Positions 12,866 through 26,300 of a stretch of DNA of 64,000 nt are shown piece after piece. Each line of letters opens with the position of its first letter. The first letter of the stretch is position 1. The translations under genes and the position numbers were made by a program. Origin of the DNA: Phoronis australis (lineage: Eukaryota > Phoronida > Phoronidae); the NCBI GenBank assembly GCA_002633005.1, contig NMRA01000004.1, positions 503,846 through 567,845 of the forward strand, given 5' to 3'. Under the pieces are notes generated by a model. It was given only the letters and a program-made list of their open reading frames with translations, searched no databases and was not told where the DNA came from.

Positions 12866-12934
12866 CAGCTTTTGGTCCATATTACTTTATTAGGCATATA
12901 GCGTTGTTTCAGCCCAAACTGATGCCTGCTCCAA

Positions 12935-13278
12935 ACTGATTTGGCGCATTTTAATTTGGCACGGGTTGGTGAGCCAAACTGATGGCTGGCCTAAACTAAA
13001 GCTCATCGTAAATTTTCAAATGAATCAAGACTGAAATTGACAACTATGTCAATAGGTGTGGGGTGGTGCGTAATAATTTCTCAGGGCACTTCCCCTGTGT
13101 AATTAATCTATGTGACATCTGCATGCGTTTGCAGTCATTGTCATCAACTTCAGTTCTGATAAACGTTAAAAATCAGTAAACCACTGAAAGTAATTTGGGA
13201 ACTTGGGGTAGCTTCACTTTGGTGCATTCATCAGTTTGCCTCACCAACCCATGGCAAATTGAAGTGCGTCAAATCAGT
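12935..13278. repeat. MITE-like inverted repeat, about 49-bp arms
   Basis: The left arm begins ACTGATTTGGCGCATTTTAA at 12935. The right arm is its imperfect inverse ending at 13278, and both contain GGGTTGGTGAG. No coding potential was seen between the arms. Confidence 0.6.
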
Positions 13279-13801
13279 CTGGTGTAAACGCAGCTGATTA
13301 AAGGTGCCTGTGTGCTAACAAAGGTCATTGAAATATGTTGGTACTTATAGGTTTGAGCCCAAAACTAAGTGAAATCTTAAAATCAACAAATTCTTGATGA
13401 GGTTGGCAGAATCGGATAGCTAACTGGAAAATTGAATACGGGAAGTGGTACAATACTCTTTTAAATCGCAGATTAAGTTTAAAAAACATTTAACACTGAG
13501 TTTGCTAGTTTAATTTAGTGATAGCGTTCCTGACTGATTTTTGATATTGAGCTAATATCTAAAAGGAATTGGGAGTATTGACCTCTTTGTTGTACCTGAT
13601 TCCTCGACCAACATGTGAGCCTCGACTGGCCTTTATTTGAGCCTTACGCGGGGGAAACTGTTAACAAAGTTAATTGAGGTTGGGACTATTTGTCCCTCTA
13701 AATGTGTGAATGAACCCATGCTTTGCACCTTCTGTTTCATCCGCAGTGTTCTGGTATGGCCTACCTGAAACAATTTGACTACAGCCTTTCTTCTGTACTA
13801 G

Positions 13802-16800
13802 GTTGCGGAAGCTGTCACAGCATTAACAGTTCTGCTGAAACAGAAACACAAGAAAGATCTGCTAGTGCCAGATGATGAGACCAGAATAAGCATACAACTG
13901 TCCTTCAAGAAGATCCCATCTGCAAAACAGACTATCAAGATGTCAGTGGTTATTTAACTTTTAGTACTGATGGGCTGAACTCAAAATTCTAAGCATGTGG
14001 CATTGGTGCACTTGTATTTATTTGCTAAAAGAAACTTTAAATAATTGCTGCAGCACCGAGTGGAGTTACCTAGTTGCCATTATGTGCTGCCATCTCTTGG
14101 CATTATTCCCTGACAAGTATCGTGTATGCTATATGTGCATTTCTGGTTTACTTTGAAGTAACGGTTTGTCACTATCAATTTTGATAGTCCGTGAACAAAT
14201 CACGGTAGCAAAAGGCTTGCACATTTTGTCCTTATACACTTCAGTTCTTTTGAGCAAACACGAATGATATCAACAGATTTTGTTCAATAGTGAGCCGTTC
14301 ATTATGTTTGCTCAATGGAAGTAAATGCAGATTTAGGATACTGGCCATTTTGGGCTGTTTACGTTTCGGTGGTTTCAAGGCCAGGGAAACAGTTGTTAAC
14401 GCTGAAATATATGTGTTCAAGATACCCAAGACTTTCTCAGTCTGTGCAGAGGATGTATTTTCAGGGAAATTACTTTATTCTTAAAGTTGCTATAAACCAA
14501 CCCTTCGATAAATAATGATCTTTTATTGCACTTACCATCATAAAACTGGTCTCGACATATTCTTTGCTCAGATAAGAAGTGATTCTGTGCTTGAGATGAA
14601 CTGTTGCTTAGATCAGTCACGGCATGTAAACTGATTCGGCTGTCCGAGTCGATTTTTTAAGCCTGGGATGAACTGTTGCTTAGATCAGACATGGCATGTA
14701 GACTAACTCGGCTAGCCGATCTGTCTTGTTAAGCCTGGGATGAACTGTTGCTTAGTTCAGGAATCTCATCTTGTTAAGCCTGGTTTTGAGCACTGGCAAA
14801 CTTTCAGTTATGCCTATGTTGATGGATCTCTTGCAATTTGAGCAAGGAACGAGTTGAAACCAGTTTTGTTTCTGCAAGTTGTCAAAGTATACTGATTTGA
14901 TGGAAGGCTGGTGTACAGCAATTTCAAGTGGCAATTGACTTAAAGAGGTACTAATGCGGTGCACGTGCTTGATATTGAATCTGTTCAGTTTTATTACAGC
15001 ATTAATTATGGTAAACATTGACAATTAATGATGTTTGCCCAGAAAGTGTCAAAAGCATTGTATCTGGGTGGGTGTCAGACGTCTTGTACTATCAAATTAG
15101 GTCTGTCACTAGTTCTACAAAAATTCTTATCTCCTGACCTAATAGTGATAACAATATTGAGAATACTTTTTCTGAAGGCATGGCTTCGAAAAACTTGTCC
15201 GGGAGTTTCCTTTTAGTTTTTTCCTGTGTCACCACACTCATCTGTTTAGATGTTTTTACTACTTTTTTGGTGAGTTTGCCAATATGAACTGTCTGGTAAT
15301 TTGGCCATGATTTTTGGTGACTCATACCCATCTGTTTGGACAATTTTTTACTACTTTGGTGGTGAGTTTTGCCAATACGAAATGTCTGGTAATTTGACCT
15401 TGATGTTTTAGTGACTTGCCAACACCATTGGTTACAAAAACCACTGATGTTTGCCTGTTTGTGAAAGACCTTGACAAGAAAAATAGAGACTTTGGCCCCA
15501 CAATCCAGCACTACAAAGATTTACTGGCCAGTAATAAGGTTACTGCGATAACACAGGTAATTAGCTGTTAAAGCGCCATCTTTAGTGGTTCACTGTTTTG
15601 GAGTGGAACCTGTTGTTTTGGTTCTCAAATACTGCGACTTGGATTTTTTAATTACGCGTGATAACACCAGGAACTGAATGGAGTTCACTAACTGCTTCAG
15701 TGGAAAGATTTACTGTGTGGTTCTCTCCAGTTTGAAGTTTGTGATTTTTGCTGTTAGGACCTTATTAGTGCTGCGTGGAAATTTAAATATTGTGCAAGTT
15801 TGAATGATTTGATAGAACTGTAAATATTAATTTTGGGACTAATATCAGCGCATAAAAATTAGTGAAGTTTTTGTTACTCTGGGTAGTTATGGGTTTTCTT
15901 TGTATTTTGGAATCTGTTCATAAGGTGGTGTTTTCACGAGCCATGACTGAAGTTGAGCACGGGGTAACGGTGAAATGCTGTTATGCAGCAGTGTCTGGTA
16001 CACTACCATGTTGTATATTCCTGGTCAACTGTCTTTGTGGATTTTTATCATAGTTAAAACTGTGTTTCTGTCTCGTTCTGTTCAAAAACCCAAAATCAAA
16101 ACTAGATCACGGCTTCAAAATACTCTTGCCATAAAAACTTGCGTGTTTTAAAAATATGACTAGCTTTTCCAAGATATCACTGCTTCACTCAATCTCGGGA
16201 TATCTTCAATTCCTGCTGACACTATTGTATTAAATAATAATTTTTGAAATATTAAGACTAATTTTGTCAAATTTTGGAGACAATGCTTTGATCAATGTTC
16301 TGTTGAGAATTACCGATCTGTAGACTATTACAGTAACAACTCATTCTGCTTCTAATTTGCTGTACATTTTCATCTGCAGGTCATTTCTTTGAAGCAACTA
16401 AAACTGGAATACCAGCCACATGAAGCGAAGCGGAATCTATCCAATCAGTTTGATGTTTTCTTGGCTGATGAGCGAATCATGAGGCTCCTGCCATCTCAGC
16501 TTGGCGCTTCATTTTATAAACGTAAAAGGTACCCAAGGTGTTCCAGGTTTTCTGTGATATTCTATGAATTCTGTGTCTGTTCTGCCTGTCAGTCTTCACA
16601 CGAATGTGCAGTTGGGGTTGTTCTGGGAGCACAGTAGTTTGAAACTCAGGCGTCGAAAAATTGAACCCTAATTTAATGGTATTATTTGAACCAGCGATGA
16701 AAACCAAGTTGCAAGTAGTCATGTTCATTACTAGAATTAAAATTGAGTTTTGTGTTCATGAAAAGCACAGTTATTTGGTTATCACAGATATGTCGTAGTT

Positions 16801-19429
16801 ACATACTTCAATTGAGGTCATCTAGTTGCCGTTGGTTAGGTGATGACTAGTTAAATTGATTCAGTCTTTGCCCAGACTAGTAGTAAGAATAAACTTCCCT
16901 ACACAGTACCTTTATGATTATGTGGGACAGTAGAAAAATCTCCAAGTTACCTAACTTTGGTTGGTCGGATTGGTACAAACTTTCAAAAGCTACGCTTTAT
17001 GTAATAGCTTCTAAAATGCTTCAGCATTTGTTTTTAACCTGTTCCTATTTTGATGAAGTTCCATCAAGAAATAGAAATTTTATAAAAATTTCATGAAAAA
17101 AGCGAAATGTAACAGGGTAAATTAGATTTCACCATGAACATGTACATCAAATGAAATGTGGCCATGTTATTGATCAAATTGTTTTGCCACCAATGTACCT
17201 TTATTGTTTGCTAAATTTTATTGAGAGACATGTTCATGTGACTCAATCAATGAGAGATTAGTAAAAAGACTAAAATAAAATTCTCCAGGTCCTGGCTCTC
17301 TACTTTTAGTAAATGTATACTTTTCCTGGGTTAAATTCTATACTTTTGTAGATATTTGCCTAAGCACACAAACTTGTTGATAAGGTTGTACGTTACCTTA
17401 TAACAAGATATTTATCGCCTTAAATGTATTAAAAAATTTAAATAAATTTCTCTGATTGTAGGCAGCCTTCACAGGTTAACCTACAGGTCAAAGACTTGAA
17501 AAAGGAGATTACGCGAGCGTTGACTACAGCAAGATGTTCCATAACAGCCAAGGGGTCGTGCTGGTATGTAGAAATTTATAGTTGGGGGAGGCCAACTCTG
17601 CAACATAACAGCATGCGTAGAGGGAACAAGAAACAAGGTGTGCTTTAGGTCTTGAACTCATTTAGAAACTTTTCCTCTTGCCAAATGTTGCCATGTACAG
17701 TGTGACCCACAAAGTTAATCAGTCCTACAAAAATCCATTTATTTTCATTGGTAGGTTTAAACTTAAGTTTGTTTATTTAAATAGACCAGGGCATACTAGT
17801 CTTACGTTGTAGTCTAAATCTCATGAAATAGGACAGTGTACAATGAGGTGACGTGTTGGTGGTGACAGCTGATGCAGCAAATATTCATAGTACTGTTAGA
17901 GTAGGTGTTGGAAGAAAAGCATGTTTGATATTTCATTCAGTACAGTTATTGTAAACAAGCATTGTCACTGTTCTAGCATGGTAGCAGTTGGTCACACAGG
18001 ATTGTCCAAGGAGCAGTTGATAGAAAATATTGTGACAGCTGCGAAATGTCTTGGTGACAAAATCCCGGGTGGACCTGGCAATGTACGTGCCATGTGTATC
18101 AAGGGAGACCAATCCAACTCTGTTCCAATATACTTTTGTGATGGTGAGTAATGACAGAAAAGAACATGCAATACTTTTGTCAGAAGCTTATGTATCATAA
18201 TCCCATTTCGTGTTCTTCAAAGATACACAAAATTCAAACTACCATAAATCCCATTTGCAACAGAAAACCAGCTGCAGAAGCAATCAATGGCCAGCCCATA
18301 AAATCTTTAGCGGTTTGAAACCATAAAAGCGACATCTGTTTGACCCAATTTCAAATTCTGATAGTCGGGGTGAGATAACGAAGACAAAACATTAATATAT
18401 TTCAGTCATGAACATTTGACAGACTTTTTACATGCAGCAATGCCGATTTGGCAGCATGGTGATAACACAAATTTAAAAATAAAAAACACTTAGAAATTTC
18501 ATTGCTTTAAAATCTCCCCAGTTACATGTTAACTATAGGTGGCGTTGCACATTTGCACACAAAATTCTTTTATTGTCATCTTACAATATTAAATTTCATC
18601 ATGTTGCTGCTGTATCAACAAATGGATTTCAGTGATCTTGGGAATTTTTAAAAATGCCACTGTACAACACTTAAAAAATCATTTTTGTAATATCTACAGA
18701 ATGATGTAATCATAAGAAGTTGATACTCATTTGCAAGTCTGCATTTCAATTGACTATTAATTATGTTTATAAATAATGCTTACAGGCTCGTCGAATGATG
18801 TAACGCTTCCCAAGAAAAAGAAAGTGACGGAAAAGGTCGAGCCAGAAGATGTCACCACTGTTGAAGGAGGGAAGGTCAAAGTTGATCGATTTAGTCGCAT
18901 AACTGTTGTTAGTGATGGTCATCGAAAAAGGAAGTTGGAGGCACCCCCGACGGGTGAAGAATTTTCATCTGCCGTGAAAGTTGATGACGCAGAAATAAAA
19001 ACCCCAGCTAAGAAGAAAAAGAAATCAAGTGTGAAGAAGGAAGTGAAAGAAGGTAGTTCAAGCAACATGAGTCCGAGTGTTGGCAAAGAGAAATTGTCAG
19101 CCAAGAAAGAATGTATTGTACAGCCAATAAAGGAGAACGCCGAGTCTGACAGCTCCAGTGATGAGGAAGGTGAAGTAGAAAAAATGTACGAGCAAAAACT
19201 GTCATCAAGGAAAAAGAAAGCAAGTATTGATAGGCCAGAAAAGGAGACCCTGTCTGCTCAAAAGAAGAAGGTAAAGAAACAAACTGAGATGTCAGATAAT
19301 GTGAAAACACCAGCAAAGACTGGGAAGAAAACCCCTAAAAGTTCCAAGAAGAACCTCGAGAAGATTAGTGGAACTCCAAACATAACTCCCAAAATTAAGA
19401 CACCGAAATCAGTCAAAAAGGGACAGTAA
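13802..19429 (+). CDS. RSL1D1: Ribosomal L1 domain-containing protein 1 (5'-partial)
   Basis: RSL1D1 (CSIG) is a nucleolar L1-domain protein linked to ribosome biogenesis and senescence control. Exons: 13802-13941, 15412-15556, 16380-16528, 17462-17563, 17977-18143, 18786-19429. All junctions are in phase and give 448 residues, against 490 in human. The first exon with the start codon is missing and may lie in the 11185-11833 gap. The L1 fold is seen in DLPTPLV, DVCLFVKDL, VISLKQLKLEYQPHEAKR, FDVFLADERIMRLLPSQLG and GHTGLSKEQLIENIV, all of which match the human protein in order. The last exon encodes a Lys/Ser/Glu-rich tail with runs such as KKKKK and DSSSDEEGE, typical of nucleolar proteins. 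Stop TAA is at 19427-19429 and a polyadenylation signal AATAAA at 19561-19566. The gene faces CCP110 head-to-head and ANKRD40 tail-to-tail. Confidence 0.93.
14595..14783. repeat. Tandem repeat, 72-bp unit, about 2.6 copies
   Basis: Units begin GATGAACTGTTGCTTAG at 14595, 14667 and 14739 and end AAGCCTGG. The third is truncated to about 45 bp. The array lies in RSL1D1 intron 2. Similar 'aactggtctc' sequence just upstream recurs near 37500 and 49950, so the array may have grown from a dispersed repeat. Confidence 0.8.
15226..15411. repeat. Two-copy tandem repeat abutting RSL1D1 exon 3
   Basis: Two units of about 90-96 bp (15226-15315 and 15316-15411) share CATCTGTTTxGA, TTTTTACTACTTT, GGTGAGTTT and CTGTCTGGTAATTTG-like segments. 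The second unit ends exactly at the splice acceptor at 15410-15411, so its tail supplies the acceptor tract of exon 3. Confidence 0.7.
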
Positions 19430-20336
19430 TGAACTAGTTCAAGCATTTGATGGGAGAGTGAACAACAGAAAAAATCAGTTTCTTTGATAAAGCCAACTTG
19501 GCTAAAAATATTGAATGTAGACTTTGCTTCAAATAATCATTTTCAATCCAGTGTATCGATAATAAAATATAGAGGAAGCACTACTTTTATTAAGCATTTA
19601 AAAGTAAAGTGTGTCAGATACAGAATGAGAAATTACATTTAATCTATTCATTGGTAAGGTCTTGGACATTTCACAAACACAGCAAAGAACATCATATTCA
19701 GAGACACGACAATAAAAGCAAAATGTGGACAGTTGCAAATCACAAGCACGGACTAAACACAGTTGTATTGTGACGAATATGACAGCAGGGTTACAGTTGA
19801 GGGGTCTGCCAAATAGATATTCTCAGTACTATCTCAAAAGTTGGAAAAAAGGAATTGCATATACAATCTGAAAAGTAATCATGGGATGGTCCCATTTCCT
19901 CTTGTTCCCAACTATTGCATCCAGTTATGATTGTAGTTTGTGACTGGGCCTTTACAATGACTGACCTACGATTTTGTCGATGGGAAGTTTTTTTGTGTTT
20001 CTGGCCATGTGGGAGTTTGAACCCAAATGGATCCACTACTCTTTAAGTCTAATTGTTCCATAACGAGACAGATCTCAATTGGCGGGATCGGATGAGAATT
20101 GCCCAACATGTGACCAAGTCATAAATCAACTTTTCCCCAATAGGTGTTGCATGTGTCATACAACTGAGTTCGTTCTCTTGCAACATTGAAGCCAAACGAG
20201 CACATTTACAGTTCCCACTCACTCAACACCTCCATACTTTAGTTTAAGTACATTTAAATGATGGTTAATAAATTAAGTTAGCAATCCATTCAGCAGAACT
20301 AATGCACAACTAGCCTTTGCTGCAGATCAGTCATTT
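19430..20336. other. Convergent 3' region between RSL1D1 and ANKRD40
   Basis: This stretch holds the likely 3'UTRs of both genes. Apart from the poly(A) signals at 19561-19566 (plus) and 19586-19591 (minus), I see no exon, RNA gene or repeat with clear borders. Confidence 0.5.
19561..19566 (+). terminator. Poly(A) signal of RSL1D1
   Basis: AATAAA lies 132 bp after the RSL1D1 stop codon. On the opposite strand AATAAA at 19586-19591 could serve ANKRD40, in which case the convergent transcripts would meet or overlap here. Confidence 0.55.
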
Positions 20337-23300
20337 CTAATACAGAATGGTCTCCTCTTTTGGTTGAGCATACCCTCTGGAAGAACTGCTGATAGCTTTA
20401 TTGGTAAGGACAAGTTCAAGCTCCTGAAAGTCTATGAGTCTTTGTATGTCTTTGTCCTTTCGCACAATAGTGTCGGGCTGCTTTCGGATTTTGTACACCA
20501 AGGACCTTTCCACATTCAGCTCTTCGCACAATGTAGTCACCAGGTCCTCATAAGTGAGATTGTCTCTATCCAGTTCTATTTCAATATAGTCCGTTTCTAC
20601 ATGGTTGGCAATGCGTACCTTCAAAACCAATTCTGAAAAGAAATTAAACTGTTGTCTGCTGGTTTGGTAACTGGCCCAATTATAATGCACAAACAACAGA
20701 ATTAATGAGGAATATAATATGGCTACTTTATACAACGGTTTTAGCTTGTAAAAGTTACAATTCTGAATGGTTTTCAAAATTCAAAATCCTAATCAAGTTC
20801 ACTTTTCACAAACTATTCCAATTTGCTATTTAAAAACTTTCAAAGCAAAAATTAAATTCAAAAATACTATTGTCAATCCCACTTTGTTTATGATAGGTCT
20901 GATTATCTAGAGAACGGTAATATCAGCAGCCTGAGGTAATGTAATTAACTACAACAGCATAGAGTCTTTGATTAATGCAGCAGATTTTGAGGTACGGAAA
21001 CCGGTCGAGTTGGCATTTTCGATCAGTGAGGGTTCATGAGTTTTCCTTGAAAAGAACACCAAGGCATTAAACTACACTCGTAAAAAAAGCTTTCTTGAAG
21101 AACAAAGTTAGCAGTAAACATGAGAATTTTAATATGATGGACATTTTAATTGTCAGCATAATACCAAAAAATTCTAATTGATGTTGACTCCAGAATACAT
21201 CACCACGAGGTTAGGAATGCGTCTGCAAGTAGCCAGATAAGTGATACGATTTGAAACTCATTGCAGGCAAAAATTCATACCTTTGCTATATCAATATGAA
21301 TTAATCACAATCACTACAACTAATCACAATGAATGTAAACTAACAAAAAATAAGACCACAAGTTGTAAGAACTGTCATAACCCCATTTTAGAGCGCAATA
21401 ACTATTTTCATATCTGAAATCTCCTCTGGCCATGTTTGTATTTCAGCAGCTGTCTAATGGAATAAACTGGGTCACTGAGCCTATAACTATTCCCAGCTAA
21501 GCAAAACTCATTATTGATTAGGTTTCTCTGCTACTGCCAGAGTATGAGAGACAGTGTTTGTTAAGCCAAATTCGCCGAGAGTATAAAAGCTAACTTCACA
21601 ACATATGTACTGCAAACACTTGTTTTATGAAGACTTAGGATATCAGTGAAATCAATAGAATTAGTGTGCCCAAATACATTCACAGATCACCTCTAACCCA
21701 TTAAACACAACCCGGCAGTTTATTAGGATCTAAAATAAGAATGTTAATCTAATAACTGCAATGAACGTGAATATTTAAGGACCTCAGGCAGATAACTTTA
21801 AGCAAATATACAAAATTATGAGCACTGTTATAGTATGCTTAAGATAATAGGATACCATTGTTACCAAGAATTGACTTTCTGGTGGACTGCGCTTGCAGTA
21901 ATCAATCGAAAGGTTCCTTGTTGTACTTATATTAGGGCTGTTCCAGCAAAATCTGTATGGGAGGGGGGGGAAGGCACTTTTATTTCGTACCCACCGCCCA
22001 TATTTTTCATTTATTTCTCCAACACATGACCCATAATTTTTTAATTATTTTAAATAGGTTAAAATATAAAATCCAACACTTGCAAACAAATTGCTTCCAG
22101 GAGGACCTGTTAAGAACTTAGATGATTGACAGACAAGAACCAGTTGTCTTGTCCAATATTGTCAAAAACTAAAATAGCCTGTTAGCAATACTTTTGACAG
22201 TCACCAGGTGTCTCTGTTCACCATGTGTCTATAATTTCAATGAACATTTTTCCATTTATAAGGATCTATGAATCTCAAACTGTGACTTCCGGTAAAATGG
22301 CGCCAGCACAAAACGTGCGTTTTGCTAGTCTGTAAATTTTCAAAGTTATCTTCACCTTGGTGCTTGAAATGGGACGTACAAAAAGAGCCACATCATCTCC
22401 TGCACCAAAAGACGGCGAAGAAGTGCCAGAGAATGAACCAGAGTGGTTTTCATCATTAAAGAGTGAGTTGAAAAGGTCTAATATGGAGATTATGAACGAG
22501 CTCGGTCACATAAAAGAATCGTTAAACTTAGCCTTTAACACTGCGGAAGAAGCCTTAGCAAATTCCAAACAGTGTGCAGAGAAAATTGCTTTGTTGGACA
22601 AAGAAAACGGGTATTTGAAATCCAAAATCATATCTCTCGAAATGCATTCTAGAAGGAACAATCTCGTGTTTGTGGGGATCCCGCAAACCCAGGATATGTC
22701 GTGTGAGAACAGTTTATCTATAGTGCTAAAGCGATATATGGGCCTTGACAACATCTCTTTTGAAAGAGTGCACCCTATTGGCGATAAAGGTACTATAATT
22801 GCTAAGTTTTCGTTCTATAAACAACGACAACAAGTGTGGATGGGAAAGAGAAAGTTTCAAGGTTCGAAAATTTTTGTGAACGAGGACTTCCCTCATGAGA
22901 CTATTGTCAATCGAAAGNNNNNNNNNNNNNNNNNNNNNNNNNNNNNNNNNNNNNNNNNNNNNNNNNNNNNGTATTGGGATAAGTTAGAATATATGCCAAT
23001 TGCATTTTTTTGAGTGTTGACAGCTGAAGTAACCAACCTGTCTAACAGGTCAAAAAATACCACCCATTTTTAATGCATCACTACTTACAGGAACGACCAC
23101 CCATAATTTGAGTTTTTTTCTGAAGACCACCACCCATGAATATTTATTTCTGCTGCCTTCCTCCCCTCCCACATGGATTTTACTGGAACAGCCCTTACTA
23201 TGTTAATGAATGTCAAAGGGCAATATATACTAGTATCGTGGTAACATACAATAAAGAAGAGTTCCTATAGAGTGATCCATATCTCCAAAAAGTGCTCATG

Positions 23301-26300
23301 AATCTGCACTGGACAATGTTTTAAATTAGACGACATGTTCTTAACTATTCACAAAAAGTGATAAAAAGGGTTTATGACACTTACTACCACATTGGTAGTC
23401 AAAAAACCTCAACCGACACCGACGCTAGTTTCATCACAGTTCGGAATATGCTGCCTATCACGCTTTGCCATTTTGACAAAAGGTACGTAATATTTAGCCT
23501 GAGATAGTCTGAATCAAACCAAGTAATCAATCCACCATTCACATAAGTCGTAGCTCATGGTGATGAATATCGATAGAAGAGTCCTTACGATTCGTTGATA
23601 ATCTTGCAATATTTAGAATGAAATGAAGTGAGTTTCATCTTCACAGCTCAAGCTTTTAGTTAAAATACTTTGAATACTTTTTCATTTCTACTATTAGCTT
23701 ATAACTGAGTGAATAACAAGTCAGTAAATAATTTGCTTCGAATTTGCATATTTTTCCAAGGTCTTGCACACTACATGTACTAAAAGGAAAAATTTCTGTA
23801 CGAATTCAAATTAATTGCATAATACATAGCCCCTCATGGAAAAGAGTCTAGTAAACATTTTAAAATCATTTACTTGCTGAATTTTGGAAAACGGTGCATT
23901 AAGCACACTTTCAGATGGGCCCCCATCAGCCATTACTGAGATATGATAATACAAAGTTAGCCTAATTTGGACATTTTTCTAGGGTCCTGCAAAGCCTTAA
24001 AACCATTAATATAAATACACTAAAACTCAATCCACTATGAGGTATAATTACCGTTTTCATCACTATTTGCCACTCCGGTGTGATTCGATGAATACGTTCC
24101 TCGTTGCTGAAGAAAGCGTGACACGTCTTGGCACCTGTTCATGGAATTCCTCAGTTCACTCCCTTTTACATCCCCGGAATCAGACAGGTAGGGGAACTTG
24201 GGATGCGAAAGGTAATTCGCAGTGATTGGCAAGGTTGTTGTTTTGGTTTTTAATGGCGTTTGATCACCTCTTCCTGAAACGGAAGCAAGCACGGTAGTCG
24301 ATTAGATTCCAAAAACAAAGACGAACATCATTTGATAATCAAATAATTTTTTTTTTCCAAATACAACAGCGTTAACAATTCTACTCAATTTTAAGACAAA
24401 TTTACATGAAGCTACACATTACAAGATAAAGGTGAAAAATATGCAACTTAATACAAGAATAAATCATGTCTTCAGCAGACAGTCACTGTGCTGCAACAGC
24501 AATGTGACTGCAAGATTTAAGCCAAATTGTGTTCCACAAGGATTCTACTCTGCGACTCCAAGAACTTATTCACATACAAATTACGGACTAACTGGTTACA
24601 CCACATTATACAGATCGTTGCAGGTGACTTCATTTTGCATCCCTCCACTCTGTACGCAGTGAAACTGTGTAAAATTGAGAATGCTAGCTTGACGGATTCA
24701 AAAAGTTTTAATTGAAGGTCCACGAACAGAAACCAAAAACTGGTATACCTCCAAACAGTGCTGCTACAGCCTCACTGTCAGTAAGTTGAACAGCAACCTC
24801 TCCTTTGGCCGTTTCTAGTGACGAGTCAGCACCAGCCTCTAACAGCTGTTGAACTATTCCTGGAAACCCTCGTTTGGCAGCCCAATGAAGCGCAGTCCTA
24901 CAGTGAAATATAAACAGTTGCGGAGGTGAGGTCTGGTTGATATGGCAACATGCTACTTCCCACAAAGGATGTCTAGTGATTGAGCAGAAAACATGTCTCT
25001 AAATCAGGTAATCAGGGTCCTATATTTGCCAACTGATTTTTTTACTAGTAATTTACGTTCAAAATTTTGCCCACATCAAGACTTGAACCAGGGTTGCCCG
25101 CATGAGAGTTGAGCCTCCAAACTGTACAGTCTAGAGGCAACTGACACTTGGCAAGTGATTTCAAGTTTTATATGGCTGTACGTCACACCTGGAAGTCATA
25201 TGTTACAATACTCTTCTTCCTATGGATGAAGTGTGCTGCCCCCCCCATCTAGTTTTCTATTAGACAGTGATCACTGTTTCTATCTGGCCCATTACAGACG
25301 GTGGAGCTCATATAGGAGCTCGATACGCCGGAAGCTTTTCGGCGAATTATGCCTCACATCGACTAAAGCATCAAAATCACGTTGTTATAAAAACCTTTTG
25401 CGCATAAAGGGACACCTTAGAAGGCTGTTGATGTCTTTTAATTCCTTCCAACTCGATGAAATAACCCCGTTATCAATTTTTTTCTTTGAGCGGTCCCTCA
25501 TTCAGTTAAAAAAATCAGTAACTCGCCATTTTTACACTGCGCACACCAGGGGATATGACGTCACAGTGTTAAGAATGGTGAGTTACCGAATTTGGGAACT
25601 GAATGAGGCACTGATCGAAGAAAAAGTTTGATAACAGGAGTATTTCTTTGAGTTGCAAGGAATTATACATCAACGGCCTCCTAATCCAAGGTATCCCTCT
25701 ATGTGCAAAAGGTATTTATTACAACGTGACTTTGATGTTTTAGTCAGTGTGAGGCATAATTCGCTGAAAAGCTTCCAGTGTATGAAGCTCATATAGGAGC
25801 TCCAGTCTCTACTGGGTCAGCTAGAGGACACTGGTCGAATATAGCGGTCCCTGATTTTGAGAACGAGGCCCGTTATTCAGTGCCAGTGGATGAAACTGGT
25901 TCTCAATATCAGGGACTGCTATATCCGACCAGCGCCAGCTAGAGACGGTGATCACTTCCTAGTTTTCTATTGTTGTTAGGTGCCAATGTTGAAAATTTTG
26001 CTGACAGAGACATGAACCAGGGCTGCCCACAAGAGAGCCATGCGTCCGAACTGTTCAGCCAAAAGGCAATTGGGTAATTGTTTATAATACAATATGACGA
26101 CATAGACTTAACACATATGATTTTGGTATCATTCAATTCCTTGCAAAGTTATGTTTACAAAAATACACAGAAATTTTTCCTACCCCGTTCCCTTAATATT
26201 TTATCATGAAATTTCTTCTCGCACTATTTCCCGGTACTCGGTATAGTAATACCGCCATGTTGAATGGAGGGTGTCCCCTGTCGGTCAAAAACTGGACTAA

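Larger units (their letters stand above)
21935..23194. mobile_element. PIF/Harbinger-like TIR element carrying LINE ORF1 sequence
   Basis: The ends are about 41-bp imperfect inverted repeats beginning GGGCTGTTCCAG at 21935 and ending at 23194. They are flanked by TTA on both sides (21932-21934 and 23195-23197). A 3-bp TTA/TAA duplication and GGGC-type TIR are typical of PIF/Harbinger elements. There is no transposase; the interior instead holds an L1-type ORF1 fragment and a 53-N gap. It lies in ANKRD40 intron 3. Confidence 0.65.
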
